This document shows positions 28,306 through 42,710 of a DNA stretch of 64,000 nucleotides, piece after piece. Each line of letters begins with the position of its first letter. Positions within the stretch are counted from its first letter, which is position 1. The notes below the pieces were generated by a model that did no database searches, had not been told where the DNA came from, and saw only the letters and a program-made list of their open reading frames with translations. Source of the stretch: Arthrobacter sp. RIT-PI-e (GTDB taxonomy: Bacteria; Actinomycetota; Actinomycetes; Actinomycetales; Micrococcaceae); NCBI RefSeq assembly GCF_001187915.1, contig NZ_LGIU01000038.1:1-64000 (forward strand), given 5' to 3'. Position numbers and translations under genes: made by a program.

Positions 28306-29496
28306 TTACTTCAGGATCTTCGTGACACGTCCCGAACCGACGGTGCGGCCGCCTTCGCGGATCGCGAAGCCGAGGCCGTCCTCCATGGCGATGGGCTGGA
28401 TCAGCTCGACGCTCATCTCGGTGTTGTCGCCGGGCATGACCATCTCGGTGCCCTCGGGGAGGGTGATGACGCCGGTCACGTCCGTGGTGCGGAAGTAGAA
28501 CTGCGGGCGGTAGTTCGAGTAGAACGGGTTGTGACGCCCGCCCTCGTCCTTGGCCAGGATGTAGACGTTGGCCTCGAAGTCGGTGTGCGGGGTGATGGAA
28601 CCCGGCTTCACGATGACCTGGCCGCGCTCCACGTCCTCACGCTTGATACCGCGCAGCAGCAGACCACAGTTCTCGCCGGCCCATGCCTCGTCGAGCTGCT
28701 TGTGGAACATCTCGATACCGGTGACCGTGGTCTTCTGGACCGGACGGATACCGACGATCTCGACCTCGGAGTTGATGGCGAGGGTTCCACGCTCGGCGCG
28801 GCCGGTGACGACCGTTCCACGACCCGTGATGGTGAAGACGTCCTCGACGGGCATGAGGAACGGCTTGTCCTTGTCGCGGATGGGGTCCGGGACGTTCTCG
28901 TCCACTGCCTCCATGAGGTCCTCGACGGACTTGACCCACTCGGCGTCGCCCTCCAGGGCCTTGAGGCCGGAGACGCGCACCACGGGGGCGTCGTCGCCGT
29001 CGAAGCCCTGCGAGCTGAGGAGCTCACGCACCTCCATCTCGACGAGGTCGAGGAGTTCCTCGTCGTCGACCATGTCCGACTTGTTCAGCGCGACCAGCAG
29101 GTAGGGGACGCCGACCTGGCGGGCGAGCAGAACGTGCTCACGGGTCTGGGCCATCGGGCCGTCGGTCGCCGCGACCACCAGGATGGCGCCGTCCATCTGC
29201 GCCGCACCGGTGATCATGTTCTTGATGTAGTCGGCGTGGCCGGGGGCGTCGACGTGTGCGTAGTGACGCTTCTCGGTCTGGTACTCGACGTGCGAGATGT
29301 TGATCGTGATACCGCGCTGCTTCTCCTCGGGAGCCGAGTCGATCGACGCGAAGTCACGCTGCTCGTTGAGAGTGGGGTACTTGTCGTATAGCACCTTGGA
29401 AATGGCAGCCGTCAACGTGGTCTTACCATGGTCGACGTGACCGATGGTGCCGATGTTAACGTGCGGCTTAGTCCGCTCGAACTTTGCCTTCGCCAC
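28306..29496 (-). CDS. tuf: Elongation factor Tu
   Basis: GTPase that delivers aminoacyl-tRNA to the ribosome. 396 residues: P-loop [14 protein letters not shown], switch I REDFASID-like segment (here [20 protein letters not shown]), [21 protein letters not shown], domain [14 protein letters not shown] and domain [26 protein letters not shown] start at 29496 with AGGAGG. A fusA terminator lies upstream, so tuf probably has its own promoter; TAGACT (29571–29566) is a candidate -10. Confidence 0.99.
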   Translation of the reverse strand: MAKAKFERTKPHVNIGTIGHVDHGKTTLTAAISKVLYDKYPTLNEQRDFASIDSAPEEKQRGITINISHVEYQTEKRHYAHVDAPGHADYIKNMITGAAQMDGAILVVAATDGPMAQTREHVLLARQVGVPYLLVALNKSDMVDDEELLDLVEMEVRELLSSQGFDGDDAPVVRVSGLKALEGDAEWVKSVEDLMEAVDENVPDPIRDKDKPFLMPVEDVFTITGRGTVVTGRAERGTLAINSEVEIVGIRPVQKTTVTGIEMFHKQLDEAWAGENCGLLLRGIKREDVERGQVIVKPGSITPHTDFEANVYILAKDEGGRHNPFYSNYRPQFYFRTTDVTGVITLPEGTEMVMPGDNTEMSVELIQPIAMEDGLGFAIREGGRTVGSGRVTKILK

Positions 29497-29605
29497 GGGT
29501 TCCTCCTAGAACGTTTTGAGAAGAATTGCTTCCCAGCCACGCTGTTCGCGGCTGAAACTCATGCAAGTCTACTGGGGGCTTTTGGTTTTGATGAAATTGC
29601 TGTTC

Positions 29606-29674
29606 GCCGCGGACCGGGTGGGTCCGCGGCCGGGGAACGGGCCGGTGGGTCTCGACGACCCACCGGCCCGTTCC
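29606..29674 (-). terminator. Two tandem terminator hairpins between fusA and tuf
   Basis: The first after fusA is an 18-bp perfect stem (29634–29651 / 29657–29674, loop TCGAC), 31 nt after the stop. Directly behind it is a 10-bp stem GCCGCGGACC/GGTCCGCGGC (29606–29630). A palindrome GTTCCCGGGAAC (29685–29696) lies even nearer to the fusA stop. Confidence 0.85.
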
Positions 29675-29705
29675 AGGGGTCCCCGTTCCCGGGAACCTCC
29701 GGGAT

Positions 29706-31820
29706 CTACTCCCCGCGGGTCTTCTGGATGATCTCGTCGGCCACTGCCTTCGGGACCTCGGAGTAGCTGTCGAACTGCATCGAGTACACCGCGCGGCCCT
29801 GGGTCTTGGACCGCAGGTCGCCGATGTAACCGAACATGCCGGAGAGCGGCACGTGGGCCCGGATGACCTTCACGCCGCTGGCATCCTCCATCGACTGCAT
29901 CTGGCCACGACGCGAGTTCAGGTCACCGATCACTTCACCCATGTACTCCTCGGGCGTACGCACCTCGACGTCCATGAGCGGCTCGAGCAGCACCGGCTGC
30001 GCCATGCGCGCGGCCTCCTTGAACGCCATGCGACCGGCGATCTTGAACGCCATCTCCGACGAGTCGACGTCGTGGTAGGCACCGTCGAGCAGGGTTGCCT
30101 TGATGCCCACCACAGGGTAGCCGGCCAGCACGCCGTCGTTGAGGGCGTCCTGGATCCCGGCGTCCACCGAGGGGATGTACTCGCGGGGCACGCGGCCGCC
30201 GGTGACCTTGTTGTCGAAGGCGTAGAGCTCGCCCTCGGACGTGTCCAGGGGTTCGATCGCGATCTGGATCTTCGCGAACTGACCGGATCCACCGGTCTGC
30301 TTCTTGTGGGTGTAGTCGTGCTTGGCGACCGTGCGCTTGATTGTCTCGCGGTACGCGACCTGGGGCTTACCCACGTTCGCCTCGACCTTGAACTCGCGGC
30401 GCATGCGGTCCACCAGGATGTCGAGGTGGAGCTCGCCCATACCGGCGATGATCGTCTGTCCGGTGTCCTCGTTGAGGGAGACCTGGAAGGTGGGGTCCTC
30501 GGCCGAGAGCTTCTGGATGGCGGTGGAGAGCTTCTCCTGGTCACCCTTGGTCTTCGGTTCGATGGCCACCGAGATCACGGGCTCCGGGAAGCTCATGGAC
30601 TCGAGCACGATCTGGTTCGCCGAGTCGGACAGGGTGTCACCGGTGGTGGTGTCCTTCAGGCCGATGGCCGCGTAGATGTGACCCGCGAGGGCCTCCTCGA
30701 CGGGGATCTCCTTGTTGGCGTGCATCTGGAAGAGCTTCCCGATGCGCTCCTTCTTGGTCTTCGTCGAGTTGGTCACCTGCGTACCCGCGGAGATCTGTCC
30801 GGAGTACACGCGGATGAAGGTCAGCTGACCGAAGAACGGGTGCGTGGCCACCTTGAAGGCCAGGGCGGAGAAGGGCTCCTCCGTGCTGGGCTTGCGGGTC
30901 AGCTCCGTCTCCTCGTTGCGGGGATCGTGACCGATCATCGCGGGGACGTTCAGCGGGGAGGGCAGGTAGTCGATGACGGCGTCGAGCATCGGCTGCACAC
31001 CACGGTTCTTGAACGCAGAACCGCAGAGCACCGGGTAGAGCTCGGAGTTGATCGTCATCTTGCGGATGCCGGCCTTCAGCTCCTCGATGGTGATCTCCTC
31101 GCCCTCGAGGTACTTGTTCATGAGCTCGTCGGAGGACTCCGCGACGGTCTCGACGAGCGTCGCACGGTACTCCTCGGCACGCTCCCTGAGATCGGCGGGG
31201 ATCTCCTGGATCTCGTACTTGGCACCCATGGTCACGTCACCCTTGGAGTCACCGGGCCACACGAGAGCGCGCATGTAGAGCAGGTCGACGACGCCGATGA
31301 AGTCGTTCTCGGCACCGATGGGCAGCTGCAGCACGAGCGGCTTGGCACCGAGGCGGCTGATGATGGTGTCTACGGTGAAGTAGAAGTCCGCGCCCAGCTT
31401 GTCCATCTTGTTGACGAAGCAGATGCGGGGCACCTCGTACTTGTCCGCCTGGCGCCAGACGGTCTCCGACTGGGGCTCGACGCCCTCCTTGCCGTCGAAC
31501 ACCGCGACGGCACCGTCGAGGACGCGGAGCGAACGCTCCACCTCGACCGTGAAGTCGACGTGCCCGGGGGTGTCGATGATGTTGATCTGGTTGTTCTCCC
31601 AGAAGCAGGTCACCGCGGCAGACGTGATGGTGATGCCGCGCTCCTTCTCCTGCTCCATCCAGTCGGTGGTGGAGGCGCCGTCGTGCGTCTCACCGATCTT
31701 GTGGTTGACACCCGTGTAGAAGAGGATGCGCTCGGTAGTGGTGGTCTTGCCGGCGTCGATGTGGGCCATGATGCCGATGTTGCGGACCTTGTTGAGGTCG
31801 GTAAGCACGTCCTGTGCCAC
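29706..31820 (-). CDS. fusA: Elongation factor G
   Basis: GTPase driving translocation and, with RRF, recycling. 704 residues: P-loop [15 protein letters not shown], switch I region [50 protein letters not shown]. Domain [16 protein letters not shown], domain [17 protein letters not shown] and domain [21 protein letters not shown] follow. GTG at 31820. Third gene of the str operon. Confidence 0.99.
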   Translation of the reverse strand: MAQDVLTDLNKVRNIGIMAHIDAGKTTTTERILFYTGVNHKIGETHDGASTTDWMEQEKERGITITSAAVTCFWENNQINIIDTPGHVDFTVEVERSLRVLDGAVAVFDGKEGVEPQSETVWRQADKYEVPRICFVNKMDKLGADFYFTVDTIISRLGAKPLVLQLPIGAENDFIGVVDLLYMRALVWPGDSKGDVTMGAKYEIQEIPADLRERAEEYRATLVETVAESSDELMNKYLEGEEITIEELKAGIRKMTINSELYPVLCGSAFKNRGVQPMLDAVIDYLPSPLNVPAMIGHDPRNEETELTRKPSTEEPFSALAFKVATHPFFGQLTFIRVYSGQISAGTQVTNSTKTKKERIGKLFQMHANKEIPVEEALAGHIYAAIGLKDTTTGDTLSDSANQIVLESMSFPEPVISVAIEPKTKGDQEKLSTAIQKLSAEDPTFQVSLNEDTGQTIIAGMGELHLDILVDRMRREFKVEANVGKPQVAYRETIKRTVAKHDYTHKKQTGGSGQFAKIQIAIEPLDTSEGELYAFDNKVTGGRVPREYIPSVDAGIQDALNDGVLAGYPVVGIKATLLDGAYHDVDSSEMAFKIAGRMAFKEAARMAQPVLLEPLMDVEVRTPEEYMGEVIGDLNSRRGQMQSMEDASGVKVIRAHVPLSGMFGYIGDLRSKTQGRAVYSMQFDSYSEVPKAVADEIIQKTRGE

Positions 31821-31907
31821 GGTGTCTCCCTTTTGACGAAGATGGAGTTCTGCTGGACCGCGGCCGGGCCGGCCCTGGTGAGGTCTCGGCCCGGCCTGCA
31901 GCTTGAG

Positions 31908-32378
31908 CTACCAGCGGTAGTGTGCGAAGGCCTTGTTGGACTCGGCCATCTTGTGCGTGTCCTCCCGGCGCTTCACAGCGGCACCGAGACCGTTGGAGGC
32001 GTCGAGGATCTCGTTCTGCAGGCGCTCGGTCATGGTCTTCTCACGACGAGCCTTGGAGTACCCCACGAGCCAGCGCAGCGCGAGGGCGGTGGAGCGGCCG
32101 GGCTTGACCTCGACGGGCACCTGGTACGTGGCACCACCGACGCGGCGTGAGCGGACCTCGAGGGTCGGCTTCACATTGTCCATGGCCTTCTTGAGCGCTG
32201 CCACGGGGTCTCCCCCGGACTTCGCGCGTGCACCCTCGAGTGCACCGTAGACGATGCGCTCGGCGGTGGACTTCTTGCCGTCGACGAGCACCTTGTTGAT
32301 CAGCTGCGTGACCAGGGGCGAACCGTAGACGGGATCGACGACGAGCGGCCGCTTGGGAGCCGGACCCTTACGAGGCAT
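31908..32378 (-). CDS. rpsG: 30S ribosomal protein S7
   Basis: Head-assembly nucleator; in E. coli the translational repressor of the str operon. 156 residues: [60 protein letters not shown] and the end [17 protein letters not shown] at 32378, one base after the rpsL stop. Confidence 0.99.
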   Translation of the reverse strand: MPRKGPAPKRPLVVDPVYGSPLVTQLINKVLVDGKKSTAERIVYGALEGARAKSGGDPVAALKKAMDNVKPTLEVRSRRVGGATYQVPVEVKPGRSTALALRWLVGYSKARREKTMTERLQNEILDASNGLGAAVKRREDTHKMAESNKAFAHYRW

Positions 32379-32379
32379 A

Positions 32380-32754
32380 TTACTTCTTCTCCATCTTCGC
32401 GCCGTAGCGGCTACGAGCCTGCTTGCGGTTCTTCACGCCCTGGGTGTCCAGTGCGCCGCGGACGATCTTGTAGCGGACACCGGGGAGGTCCTTCACACGG
32501 CCGCCGCGCACGAGCACGATCGAGTGCTCCTGCAGGTTGTGACCGACGCCGGGGATGTACGCGGTGACCTCGATGCCACCGTTCAGGCGGACGCGGGCCA
32601 CCTTGCGCAGTGCCGAGTTCGGCTTCTTCGGGGTGGTGGTGTAGACGCGGGTGCAAACGCCGCGCTTCATGGGGCTGCCCTTGAGAGCGGGCGCCTTGGT
32701 CTTCGCGATCTTCGGTGACCGGCCCTTGCGGACCAGCTGGTTAATCGTAGGCAC
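32380..32754 (-). CDS. rpsL: 30S ribosomal protein S12
   Basis: Decoding-centre protein. 124 residues from the GTG at 32754 ([21 protein letters not shown] 9 nt upstream); the longer open frame upstream is not conserved. Lys43 ([12 protein letters not shown]) and Lys88 ([12 protein letters not shown]) are both wild type, so no streptomycin-resistance substitution at these positions. First gene of rpsL-rpsG-fusA. Confidence 0.99.
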   Translation of the reverse strand: MPTINQLVRKGRSPKIAKTKAPALKGSPMKRGVCTRVYTTTPKKPNSALRKVARVRLNGGIEVTAYIPGVGHNLQEHSIVLVRGGRVKDLPGVRYKIVRGALDTQGVKNRKQARSRYGAKMEKK

Positions 32755-33088
32755 TTTCGTGTTCTCCGTAATGTCTGCGGATAGGTTCTCTGTCGCCCTG
32801 CTCCGCGGCGGCGGCCCGGACGGGCCGCACCATCCGGGATCGGGATGATCAGTCGTTTGTGCATCACCGTTCGGGAAACTGCCGCTGGAACGACCGTAGG
32901 CGTGCGAAAATGTGGCATTCGCTGTACAACTTACGTACAACACGGAGATACGTTTCGCAACGCCGATCCACTGCCACACAAACAATTGCTGTCAACTCTA
33001 CCAGACATCGGGTGTACCTCCCGGCACGGCCCGCATCCTCACCTCCGTCCCGGCTCCGCAGGGGACGGCGGCGGGACGGCGTCAGGAC
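32755..33088 (-). promoter_or_regulatory. Upstream region of the str operon
   Basis: No gene is seen in this spacer, which is unusually AT-rich for the window between ~32880 and 33000. Minus-strand TTGACA (32995–32990) is a perfect -35, but the best -10 behind it (GTGGAT, 18-nt spacer) is poor. A direct repeat GTACAAC occurs at 32924–32930 and 32935–32941, one helical turn apart. The true start point is unresolved. Confidence 0.4.
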
Positions 33089-33183
33089 AGGACAGGGCCC
33101 CGCACCAGGAGGTACGGGGCCCTGTCCTACCGGCTCCGTCGGAGCCGGGACGGTCCCGGGCGGGAATCGATCCCGCCCGGGAC
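33089..33183 (-). terminator. Triple hairpin terminator after rpoC
   Basis: Three inverted repeats in tandem, in order from the rpoC stop: 13 bp at 33153–33183 (loop ATCGA), 8 bp at 33130–33148 (loop GTC) and 14 bp at 33089–33128 (12-nt loop). The first begins 7 nt after the stop codon. This separates rpoBC from the str operon. Confidence 0.9.
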
Positions 33184-33190
33184 GGAGGTC

Positions 33191-36100
33191 CTAGCGGAAG
33201 TCGCTCGAACCCATGTCGTAGTCGTCCAGCGGGATCGCCTGGAAGTCGGGGCCGAGGCCACTGTCCACGCCGGCGTAGTCGAAGTCGCTGAACGCGCTGG
33301 GACCCGTGAAGAGGTTGGCCTTCGCCTCCTCGGTGGGCTCCACCGTGACCTTCGTGTAGCGGTCCAGACCGGTACCGGCCGGAATGAGCTTACCGATGAT
33401 CACGTTCTCCTTCAGGCCGAGCAGCGGGTCGCTCTTGCCCTCCATGGCGGCCTGCGTGAGAACACGCGTGGTCTCCTGGAAGGAAGCGGCCGACAGCCAG
33501 GACTCCGTGGCGAGCGATGCCTTGGTGATGCCCATGAGCTCGGGACGGCCGGAGGCCGGCTTCTTGCCCTCGGACACCACGCGGCGGTTCTCGTCCTCGA
33601 AGCGACGACGCTCCGCCAGCTCGCCCGGCAGGAGATCGGACTCGCCCGACTCGATGACCGTGACGCGACGCAGCATCTGACGGACGATGACCTCCACGTG
33701 CTTGTCGTGGATGCCCACACCCTGGCTGCGGTACACGCGCTGCACCTCGTCGACCAGGAACTCCTGGGCCTTGCGGGGGCCGAGGATGCGCAGGATCTGC
33801 TTGGGATCCACCGCACCGAAGACGAGCTGCTGCCCGACCTCGACGTGATCGCCGTCGGCCACCAGGAGACGTGCACGGCGCAGCACCGGGTACGCGATCT
33901 CCTCGGAGCCGTCGTCGGGCGTGACCACCAGGCGGAGCTGCTTCTCGGCGTCCTCGATGGTGACACGGCCGGCGACCTCGGAGATCGGGGCGACACCCTT
34001 GGGGGTACGCGCCTCGAAGAGCTCCTGGATACGGGGCAGACCCTGGGTGATGTCCTCCGCGGAGGCCACACCACCGGTGTGGAAGGTACGCATGGTCAGC
34101 TGCGTGCCGGGCTCACCGATCGACTGCGCGGCGATGATGCCCACGGCCTCCCCGATGTCCACGGTCTTGCCGGTGGCGAGCGAGCGTCCGTAGCACAGTG
34201 CACACGTTCCCACGCTGGACTCGCAGGTGAGCACCGAGCGGATCTTGATGTCGGTGACACCGGCCTCGAAGAGCTCCGCGATGAGGACGTCACCGACGTC
34301 CGAACCGGCGGCGGCGAGCACCTCACCCTTGGAGTCAACGACGTCGGTGGCCAGCGTGCGTGCGTAGGCCGAGTTCTCGACCTCCTCGTGCAGCACCAGC
34401 TCCCCGTCCGGGTTCGGCACGGCAATGGTGACCTTCAGGCCACGCTCCGTGCCGCAGTCGTCCTCGCGGACGATGACGTCCTGCGAGACGTCCACCAGAC
34501 GACGCGTGAGATAGCCCGAGTTCGCGGTACGCAGCGCGGTGTCGGCCAGACCCTTGCGCGCACCGTGGGTGGCGATGAAGTACTCCAGGACCGAGAGACC
34601 CTCGCGGTACGAGGACTTGATCGGACGCGGGATGATCTCGCCCTTGGGGTTGGCCACGAGGCCACGGATACCGGCGATCTGGCGGACCTGCAGCCAGTTA
34701 CCACGGGCACCGGAGGACACCATGCGGTTGATGGTGTTGTCCTTCGGCATCGCGGCACGCATCGAGGCGGCGACCTCGTTGGTGGCCTTGTTCCAGATGT
34801 CGATGAGCTCCTGGCGGCGCTCCTCGTCGGCGATGAGGCCCTTGTCGAACTGCGACTGCACCTTGGCGGCCTGCGTCTCGTAGCCCTCCATGATGCCGGC
34901 CTTGTTGATCGGCGCGGAGATGTCCGAGATGGCGACGGTGACGCCCGAGCGCGTGGCCCAGTAGAAACCGGCGTCCTTCAGGTTGTCCAGCGTCGCCGCC
35001 GTGACGACCTTCGGGTAGCGCTCGGCGAGGTCGTTGACGATCGTCGAGAGCTGACCCTTGTCCGCCACCTTGTCCACCCACGGGTAGTCCAGGGGGAGGG
35101 TCTCGTTGAACAGGACCTGCCCGAGCGAGGTCTCGATCAGCGCAGGCGTCCCCGACTCCCAGCCCTCGGGAGCGGCGACGTCCGCACTCGGCACGAAGTT
35201 GTCGACGCGGATCCGGACCACCGAGTTCAGGTGCAGCTCACCGGAGTCGTGCGCCATGATGGCCTCCGACGCGCTGGTGAACACGCGACCCTCACCGGCG
35301 CTTCCCTCACGCTTGGTGGTGAGGTGGTGCAGACCGATGATCATGTCCTGCGAGGGCAGGGTGACCGGGCGGCCGTCGGACGGCTTCAGGATGTTGTTCG
35401 AGGAGAGCATCAGGATGCGCGCCTCGGCCTGGGCCTCGGGGCTCAGCGGCAGGTGCACCGCCATCTGGTCGCCGTCGAAGTCCGCGTTGAAGGCGCCGCA
35501 GACCAGCGGGTGGAGCTGGAGTGCCTTGCCCTCGACGAGCTGCGGCTCGAACGCCTGGATGCCGAGACGGTGCAGGGTGGGTGCACGGTTCAGCAGCACG
35601 GGGTGCTCGGTGATGATCTCCTCGAGCACGTCCCACACCTGGGGGCGGTAGCGCTCGACCATGCGCTTGGCGCTCTTGATGTTTTGCGCGTGGTTGAGGT
35701 CCACCAGGCGCTTCATCACGAACGGCTTGAAGAGCTCCAGGGCCATCTGCTTGGGCAGACCGCACTGGTGCAGCTTCAGCTGCGGGCCCACCACGATGAC
35801 CGAACGGCCCGAGTAGTCGACACGCTTGCCGAGGAGGTTCTGGCGGAAACGACCCTGCTTGCCCTTCAGCATGTCGCTCAGCGACTTCAGGGGCCGGTTG
35901 CCGGGCCCGGTGACGGGACGGCCACGGCGGCCGTTGTCGAACAGGGAGTCCACGGCCTCCTGCAGCATGCGCTTCTCGTTGTTCACGATGATCTCGGGGG
36001 CACCGAGGTCCAGGAGGCGCTTGAGGCGGTTGTTGCGGTTGATCACGCGGCGGTACAGGTCGTTCAGGTCCGACGTCGCGAAACGTCCACCGTCCAGCTG

Positions 36101-37084
36101 CACCATGGGACGCAGCTCCGGCGGGATCACCGGGACGGCGTCGAGGACCATGCCCAGGGGGCTGTTGGTCGTCGTGAGGAACGCGTTGACCACCTTGAGG
36201 CGCTTGAGCGCACGGGTCTTCCGCTGGCCCTTGCCGTTCTGGATGATGTCGCGCAGCGTCTCCGCCTCGGCCGGCATGTCGAAGTTCTCGAGGCGCTTCT
36301 TGATGGCCTCGGCGCCCATCGAGCCCTCGAAGTACAGGCCGTAGCGGTCGCGGAGCTCGCGGTAGAGCCCCTCGTCACCCTCGAGGTCGGCGACCTTCAG
36401 GGTCTTGAAGCGCTCCCACACCTGCACGAGCCGCTCGATGTCGGCGTCCGCGCGCTTGCGGACGTTGGCCATCTGGCGGTCCGCCGAGTCGCGGGCCTTC
36501 TTCTTGTCCGCGGCCTTGGCGCCCTCGCCCTCGAGACGGGTGAGCTCGTCCTCGAGGTCCTTGGCGATCGCGGCGATGTCGGAGTCGCGCTGGTCCGTCA
36601 TCTGCTTCTTCTCGAGGTCGTGCTCGGCCTGGAGGTTCGGCAGTTCGGCGTGGCGGTTCTCCTCGTCCACGGACGTGATCATGTACGCGGCGAAGTAGAT
36701 GATCTTCTCGAGGTCCTTGGGGGCCAGGTCGAGAAGGTAGCCGAGGCGCGACGGAACGCCCTTGAAGTACCAGATGTGCGTGACGGGGGCGGCGAGCTCG
36801 ATGTGCCCCATGCGCTCACGGCGCACCTTGGCACGCGTGACCTCGACGCCGCAGCGCTCGCAGATGATGCCCTTGAAGCGCACGCGCTTGTACTTGCCGC
36901 AGTAGCACTCCCAGTCGCGGGAGGGGCCGAAGATCTTCTCGCAGAAGAGTCCGTCCTTCTCGGGCTTGAGCGTGCGGTAGTTGATGGTTTCCGGCTTCTT
37001 GACCTCGCCGTAGGACCAACCACGGATTTCGTCCGCGGTGGCAAGGCCGATTCGCATGAGGCCGAAGGAGGATTCGCTGGACAT
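33191..37084 (-). CDS. rpoC: DNA-directed RNA polymerase subunit beta'
   Basis: Catalytic subunit. 1297 residues, normal for Actinobacteria. Seen: the N-terminal zinc site [19 protein letters not shown], the switch and rudder regions ([20 protein letters not shown]), the Mg-binding NADFDGDQM, the second zinc site ([20 protein letters not shown]), the trigger loop with [20 protein letters not shown] and [13 protein letters not shown] at 37084. Downstream partner of rpoB after a long 186-nt spacer. Confidence 0.99.
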   Translation of the reverse strand: MSSESSFGLMRIGLATADEIRGWSYGEVKKPETINYRTLKPEKDGLFCEKIFGPSRDWECYCGKYKRVRFKGIICERCGVEVTRAKVRRERMGHIELAAPVTHIWYFKGVPSRLGYLLDLAPKDLEKIIYFAAYMITSVDEENRHAELPNLQAEHDLEKKQMTDQRDSDIAAIAKDLEDELTRLEGEGAKAADKKKARDSADRQMANVRKRADADIERLVQVWERFKTLKVADLEGDEGLYRELRDRYGLYFEGSMGAEAIKKRLENFDMPAEAETLRDIIQNGKGQRKTRALKRLKVVNAFLTTTNSPLGMVLDAVPVIPPELRPMVQLDGGRFATSDLNDLYRRVINRNNRLKRLLDLGAPEIIVNNEKRMLQEAVDSLFDNGRRGRPVTGPGNRPLKSLSDMLKGKQGRFRQNLLGKRVDYSGRSVIVVGPQLKLHQCGLPKQMALELFKPFVMKRLVDLNHAQNIKSAKRMVERYRPQVWDVLEEIITEHPVLLNRAPTLHRLGIQAFEPQLVEGKALQLHPLVCGAFNADFDGDQMAVHLPLSPEAQAEARILMLSSNNILKPSDGRPVTLPSQDMIIGLHHLTTKREGSAGEGRVFTSASEAIMAHDSGELHLNSVVRIRVDNFVPSADVAAPEGWESGTPALIETSLGQVLFNETLPLDYPWVDKVADKGQLSTIVNDLAERYPKVVTAATLDNLKDAGFYWATRSGVTVAISDISAPINKAGIMEGYETQAAKVQSQFDKGLIADEERRQELIDIWNKATNEVAASMRAAMPKDNTINRMVSSGARGNWLQVRQIAGIRGLVANPKGEIIPRPIKSSYREGLSVLEYFIATHGARKGLADTALRTANSGYLTRRLVDVSQDVIVREDDCGTERGLKVTIAVPNPDGELVLHEEVENSAYARTLATDVVDSKGEVLAAAGSDVGDVLIAELFEAGVTDIKIRSVLTCESSVGTCALCYGRSLATGKTVDIGEAVGIIAAQSIGEPGTQLTMRTFHTGGVASAEDITQGLPRIQELFEARTPKGVAPISEVAGRVTIEDAEKQLRLVVTPDDGSEEIAYPVLRRARLLVADGDHVEVGQQLVFGAVDPKQILRILGPRKAQEFLVDEVQRVYRSQGVGIHDKHVEVIVRQMLRRVTVIESGESDLLPGELAERRRFEDENRRVVSEGKKPASGRPELMGITKASLATESWLSAASFQETTRVLTQAAMEGKSDPLLGLKENVIIGKLIPAGTGLDRYTKVTVEPTEEAKANLFTGPSAFSDFDYAGVDSGLGPDFQAIPLDDYDMGSSDFR

Positions 37085-37270
37085 AGGGTCCCTGTTCTCT
37101 CTTTGTTCTCTAAATTCTTGAAGTCTCGAGGGGTGCGGCGACGAGCCAGGTGCGCACCGGTTCGGGGAGGTGCCCGGAGGAAGGCGGCTTTAATATTTCA
37201 AGGCCGCCCGCGGCCGCAAGAAATTTCGTTGCCGCCGTTCCGGGCACCGGACCGAACCAGTACGTCAGAC
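37085..37270 (-). other. rpoB–rpoC spacer with an AT-rich island
   Basis: A 186-nt spacer inside an operon where gaps are usually short. GGCGGC...GCCGCC arms near 37182–37208 enclose TTTAATATTTC, conspicuous in this GC-rich DNA, and a GCGGCCGC palindrome follows. It may be an mRNA cleavage site or a weak internal promoter; the sequence does not decide. Confidence 0.3.
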
Positions 37271-40780
<3,510 letters not shown>

Positions 40781-40978
40781 GAGGGATCCTTCCACAGACC
40801 GTCAGGCTTGTCAGCGCTTACGCCTCCGCACCGCCACCGCAGTATGCTGCGGGGAGTTCGGTGCCCACCAGAGTCCACCCGCGACGACCCGAACCGTGTG
40901 GCCGGACAGGACGAGGAGAGCAGAGCAAAGCCCACCGCTATATGAAGGCTGAGGTTCAGAGGGAAGACGCAAAGAACT

Positions 40979-41033
40979 ACGCTACGCCACGGGCTGCCAT
41001 AAGTCCAATAAACCCTCGTCCCCGCTCCGTCAA
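40979..41033 (-). promoter_or_regulatory. Candidate promoters of rpoBC
   Basis: Two overlapping minus-strand pairs: TTGACG (41033–41028), 17 nt, TATTGG (41010–41005); and TTGGAC (41008–41003), 18 nt, TAGCGT (40984–40979). The leader to rpoB would be ~190–220 nt. No gene is seen in the 313-nt spacer 40781–41093, and no obvious terminator after crtI. Confidence 0.5.
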
Positions 41034-41093
41034 GCCGGCCGGGTCACATCCCTGCCACCACGGCTCGGCCCCCTCCTCGCGCAGCGGTGCCGG

Positions 41094-42710
41094 CTAGCCG
41101 ACGGCGGGTTCCGGCAGCGGCCCGGTGCTCGTGTCCCCGCGCAACCGCTTCACGACCAGTTCGGCGCTGATCAGGCACATGGGGATGCCGATGCCGGGGA
41201 TCGTGGAGCTCCCCGCGTACAGCAGGTTCGCCACGCGCGCGCTCCGGTGCGAACCGCGGAAGAAGGCGCTCTGCTTGAGGATGTGCGCCGGCCCGAGGGA
41301 GGTGCCGCTCCAGGCGTTGAGATCGGTGGCGAAGTCCTGCGGCCCGTAGCTCCTGCGCACCACGATGCGCTCGGCGAGGTCCGGGACGCCGGCCCACTCG
41401 GCGATCTGGGCGATCACCGTGTCCGCGAGCTCCTCGACGCGGGGGTCTCCCCCGCTGTTCTCCCCGCCCTTGCCGATCGAGACGTCCGCAGGGATGGGTA
41501 CCAGGACGAACACGTTCTCGTGCCCCTCCGGCGCGACCGATCCGTCGGTGGCGCTCGGGCGGCAGACGTAGAGCGAGGCGGGTGAGGGGATCGAGGTCTC
41601 CGCGCCGAAGATCCGCCCGAAGTTGTCGCGCCAGTCCGTGGTGAACAGGAGGGTGTGGTGCTCGAGCTCCGGGAGCTCGCCCTGGACGCCGAGGTAGAGC
41701 AGGAGTGCACTGGGGCCGGGGACGCGCTTCGCCCAGTACTCCTCCGGGTAGGTGCGGAGTCCGGGTTCCACCAGCTCGGTCTCGGTGTGGTGCAGGTCCG
41801 CGGCCGAGACCACGAGGTCGGCCGAGACCGACGTCGTGGTGGCGGCGGTGCGGTAGGTGACACCGCGGACCGCGGCGGTGCGGCGGTCGAGCGGGTTCCG
41901 CCCGGAGGTGCGCGGGACCGTGTCGATCGAGATGACGTCGGCCCCGGTCCGGATGTCAACGCCGGCGGCCACGGCCACGCGGCGCATCGCGTCGACGAGC
42001 GTGGTGAAGCCGCCCCTCGGGTAGAGCACGCCGTCGTCCAGGTCCAGGTGGCTCATGAGGTGGTACATGCTGGGGGCGTCGAAGGGCGAACTCCCGAGGA
42101 ACACCGCCGGGTACCCGAGGATCTGCTGGATCCGCGGATCCTCGAAGCGCTTCTCCACGAAGGTCTGCAGCGGTTGCAGGAGCAGGGAGCCGATGCGCGG
42201 CAGCCGCCGGATCACGTCGGGCCGCAGGAAGGGCAGGAAGGACTGGAACGTCGGGTAGAGGAACCGCTTCTTGGCGATCTCGTAGGCGTCCTCGGCGGAG
42301 TCGAGGTACGCGGAGAGTCTGGGCCCCGCACCGGGCTCCAGGGACTCGAAGAGCTCGGTGACGGCGGCGCGGTCCGCCGGGACGTCCACGGACTCGAAGC
42401 CCTTCTCGAAGATGACCCGGTAGCCGGGGTCCAGCTTCACGAGGTCCAGCTCGGCGTCGGCGCTGGTGCCCATCAGCTTGAAGAAGTGGTCGATCACCTC
42501 GGGCATGAGGTACCAGGAGGGCCCGGTGTCGAAGCGGAAACCGTCCGTCTCCCAGGACCCGGCACGGCCGCCCACCTCGTCCTGCTTCTCCAGCAGGGTG
42601 ACGCCGCGCCCCTCGCGGGCCAGGAGTGCGGCCGTGGCCAGGCCACCGATCCCGCCCCCGATCACGACGACGTCCTCGGCTCCGGCCCGCACGCTCCGCT
42701 GCTCACTCAT
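41094..42710 (-). CDS. crtI: Phytoene desaturase (lycopene-forming type)
   Basis: FAD-dependent membrane-associated enzyme that desaturates phytoene to lycopene. 538 residues. Seen: the FAD fold VVIGGGIGGLATAALLAREG with EKQDEVGGRAGSWE, the substrate-region GFRFDTGPSWYLMPEVIDHF, and the C-terminal family signature AGSSTIPGIGIPMCLISAEL. Third gene of the operon crtE-crtB-crtI: its ATG at 42710 overlaps the crtB stop (ATGA). Number of desaturation steps is inferred from the pathway, not seen. Confidence 0.94.
   Translation of the reverse strand: MSEQRSVRAGAEDVVVIGGGIGGLATAALLAREGRGVTLLEKQDEVGGRAGSWETDGFRFDTGPSWYLMPEVIDHFFKLMGTSADAELDLVKLDPGYRVIFEKGFESVDVPADRAAVTELFESLEPGAGPRLSAYLDSAEDAYEIAKKRFLYPTFQSFLPFLRPDVIRRLPRIGSLLLQPLQTFVEKRFEDPRIQQILGYPAVFLGSSPFDAPSMYHLMSHLDLDDGVLYPRGGFTTLVDAMRRVAVAAGVDIRTGADVISIDTVPRTSGRNPLDRRTAAVRGVTYRTAATTTSVSADLVVSAADLHHTETELVEPGLRTYPEEYWAKRVPGPSALLLYLGVQGELPELEHHTLLFTTDWRDNFGRIFGAETSIPSPASLYVCRPSATDGSVAPEGHENVFVLVPIPADVSIGKGGENSGGDPRVEELADTVIAQIAEWAGVPDLAERIVVRRSYGPQDFATDLNAWSGTSLGPAHILKQSAFFRGSHRSARVANLLYAGSSTIPGIGIPMCLISAELVVKRLRGDTSTGPLPEPAVG

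Noticed and set aside
37200-37215. Origin-like or regulatory meaning for the GCGGCCGC palindrome
   Set aside because: An 8-bp GC palindrome is expected by chance in DNA of this composition; no supporting context.
40781-40795. GTG at 40795 as the rpoB start
   Set aside because: It overlaps the only ribosome-binding sequence, which is well placed for the TTG at 40780.
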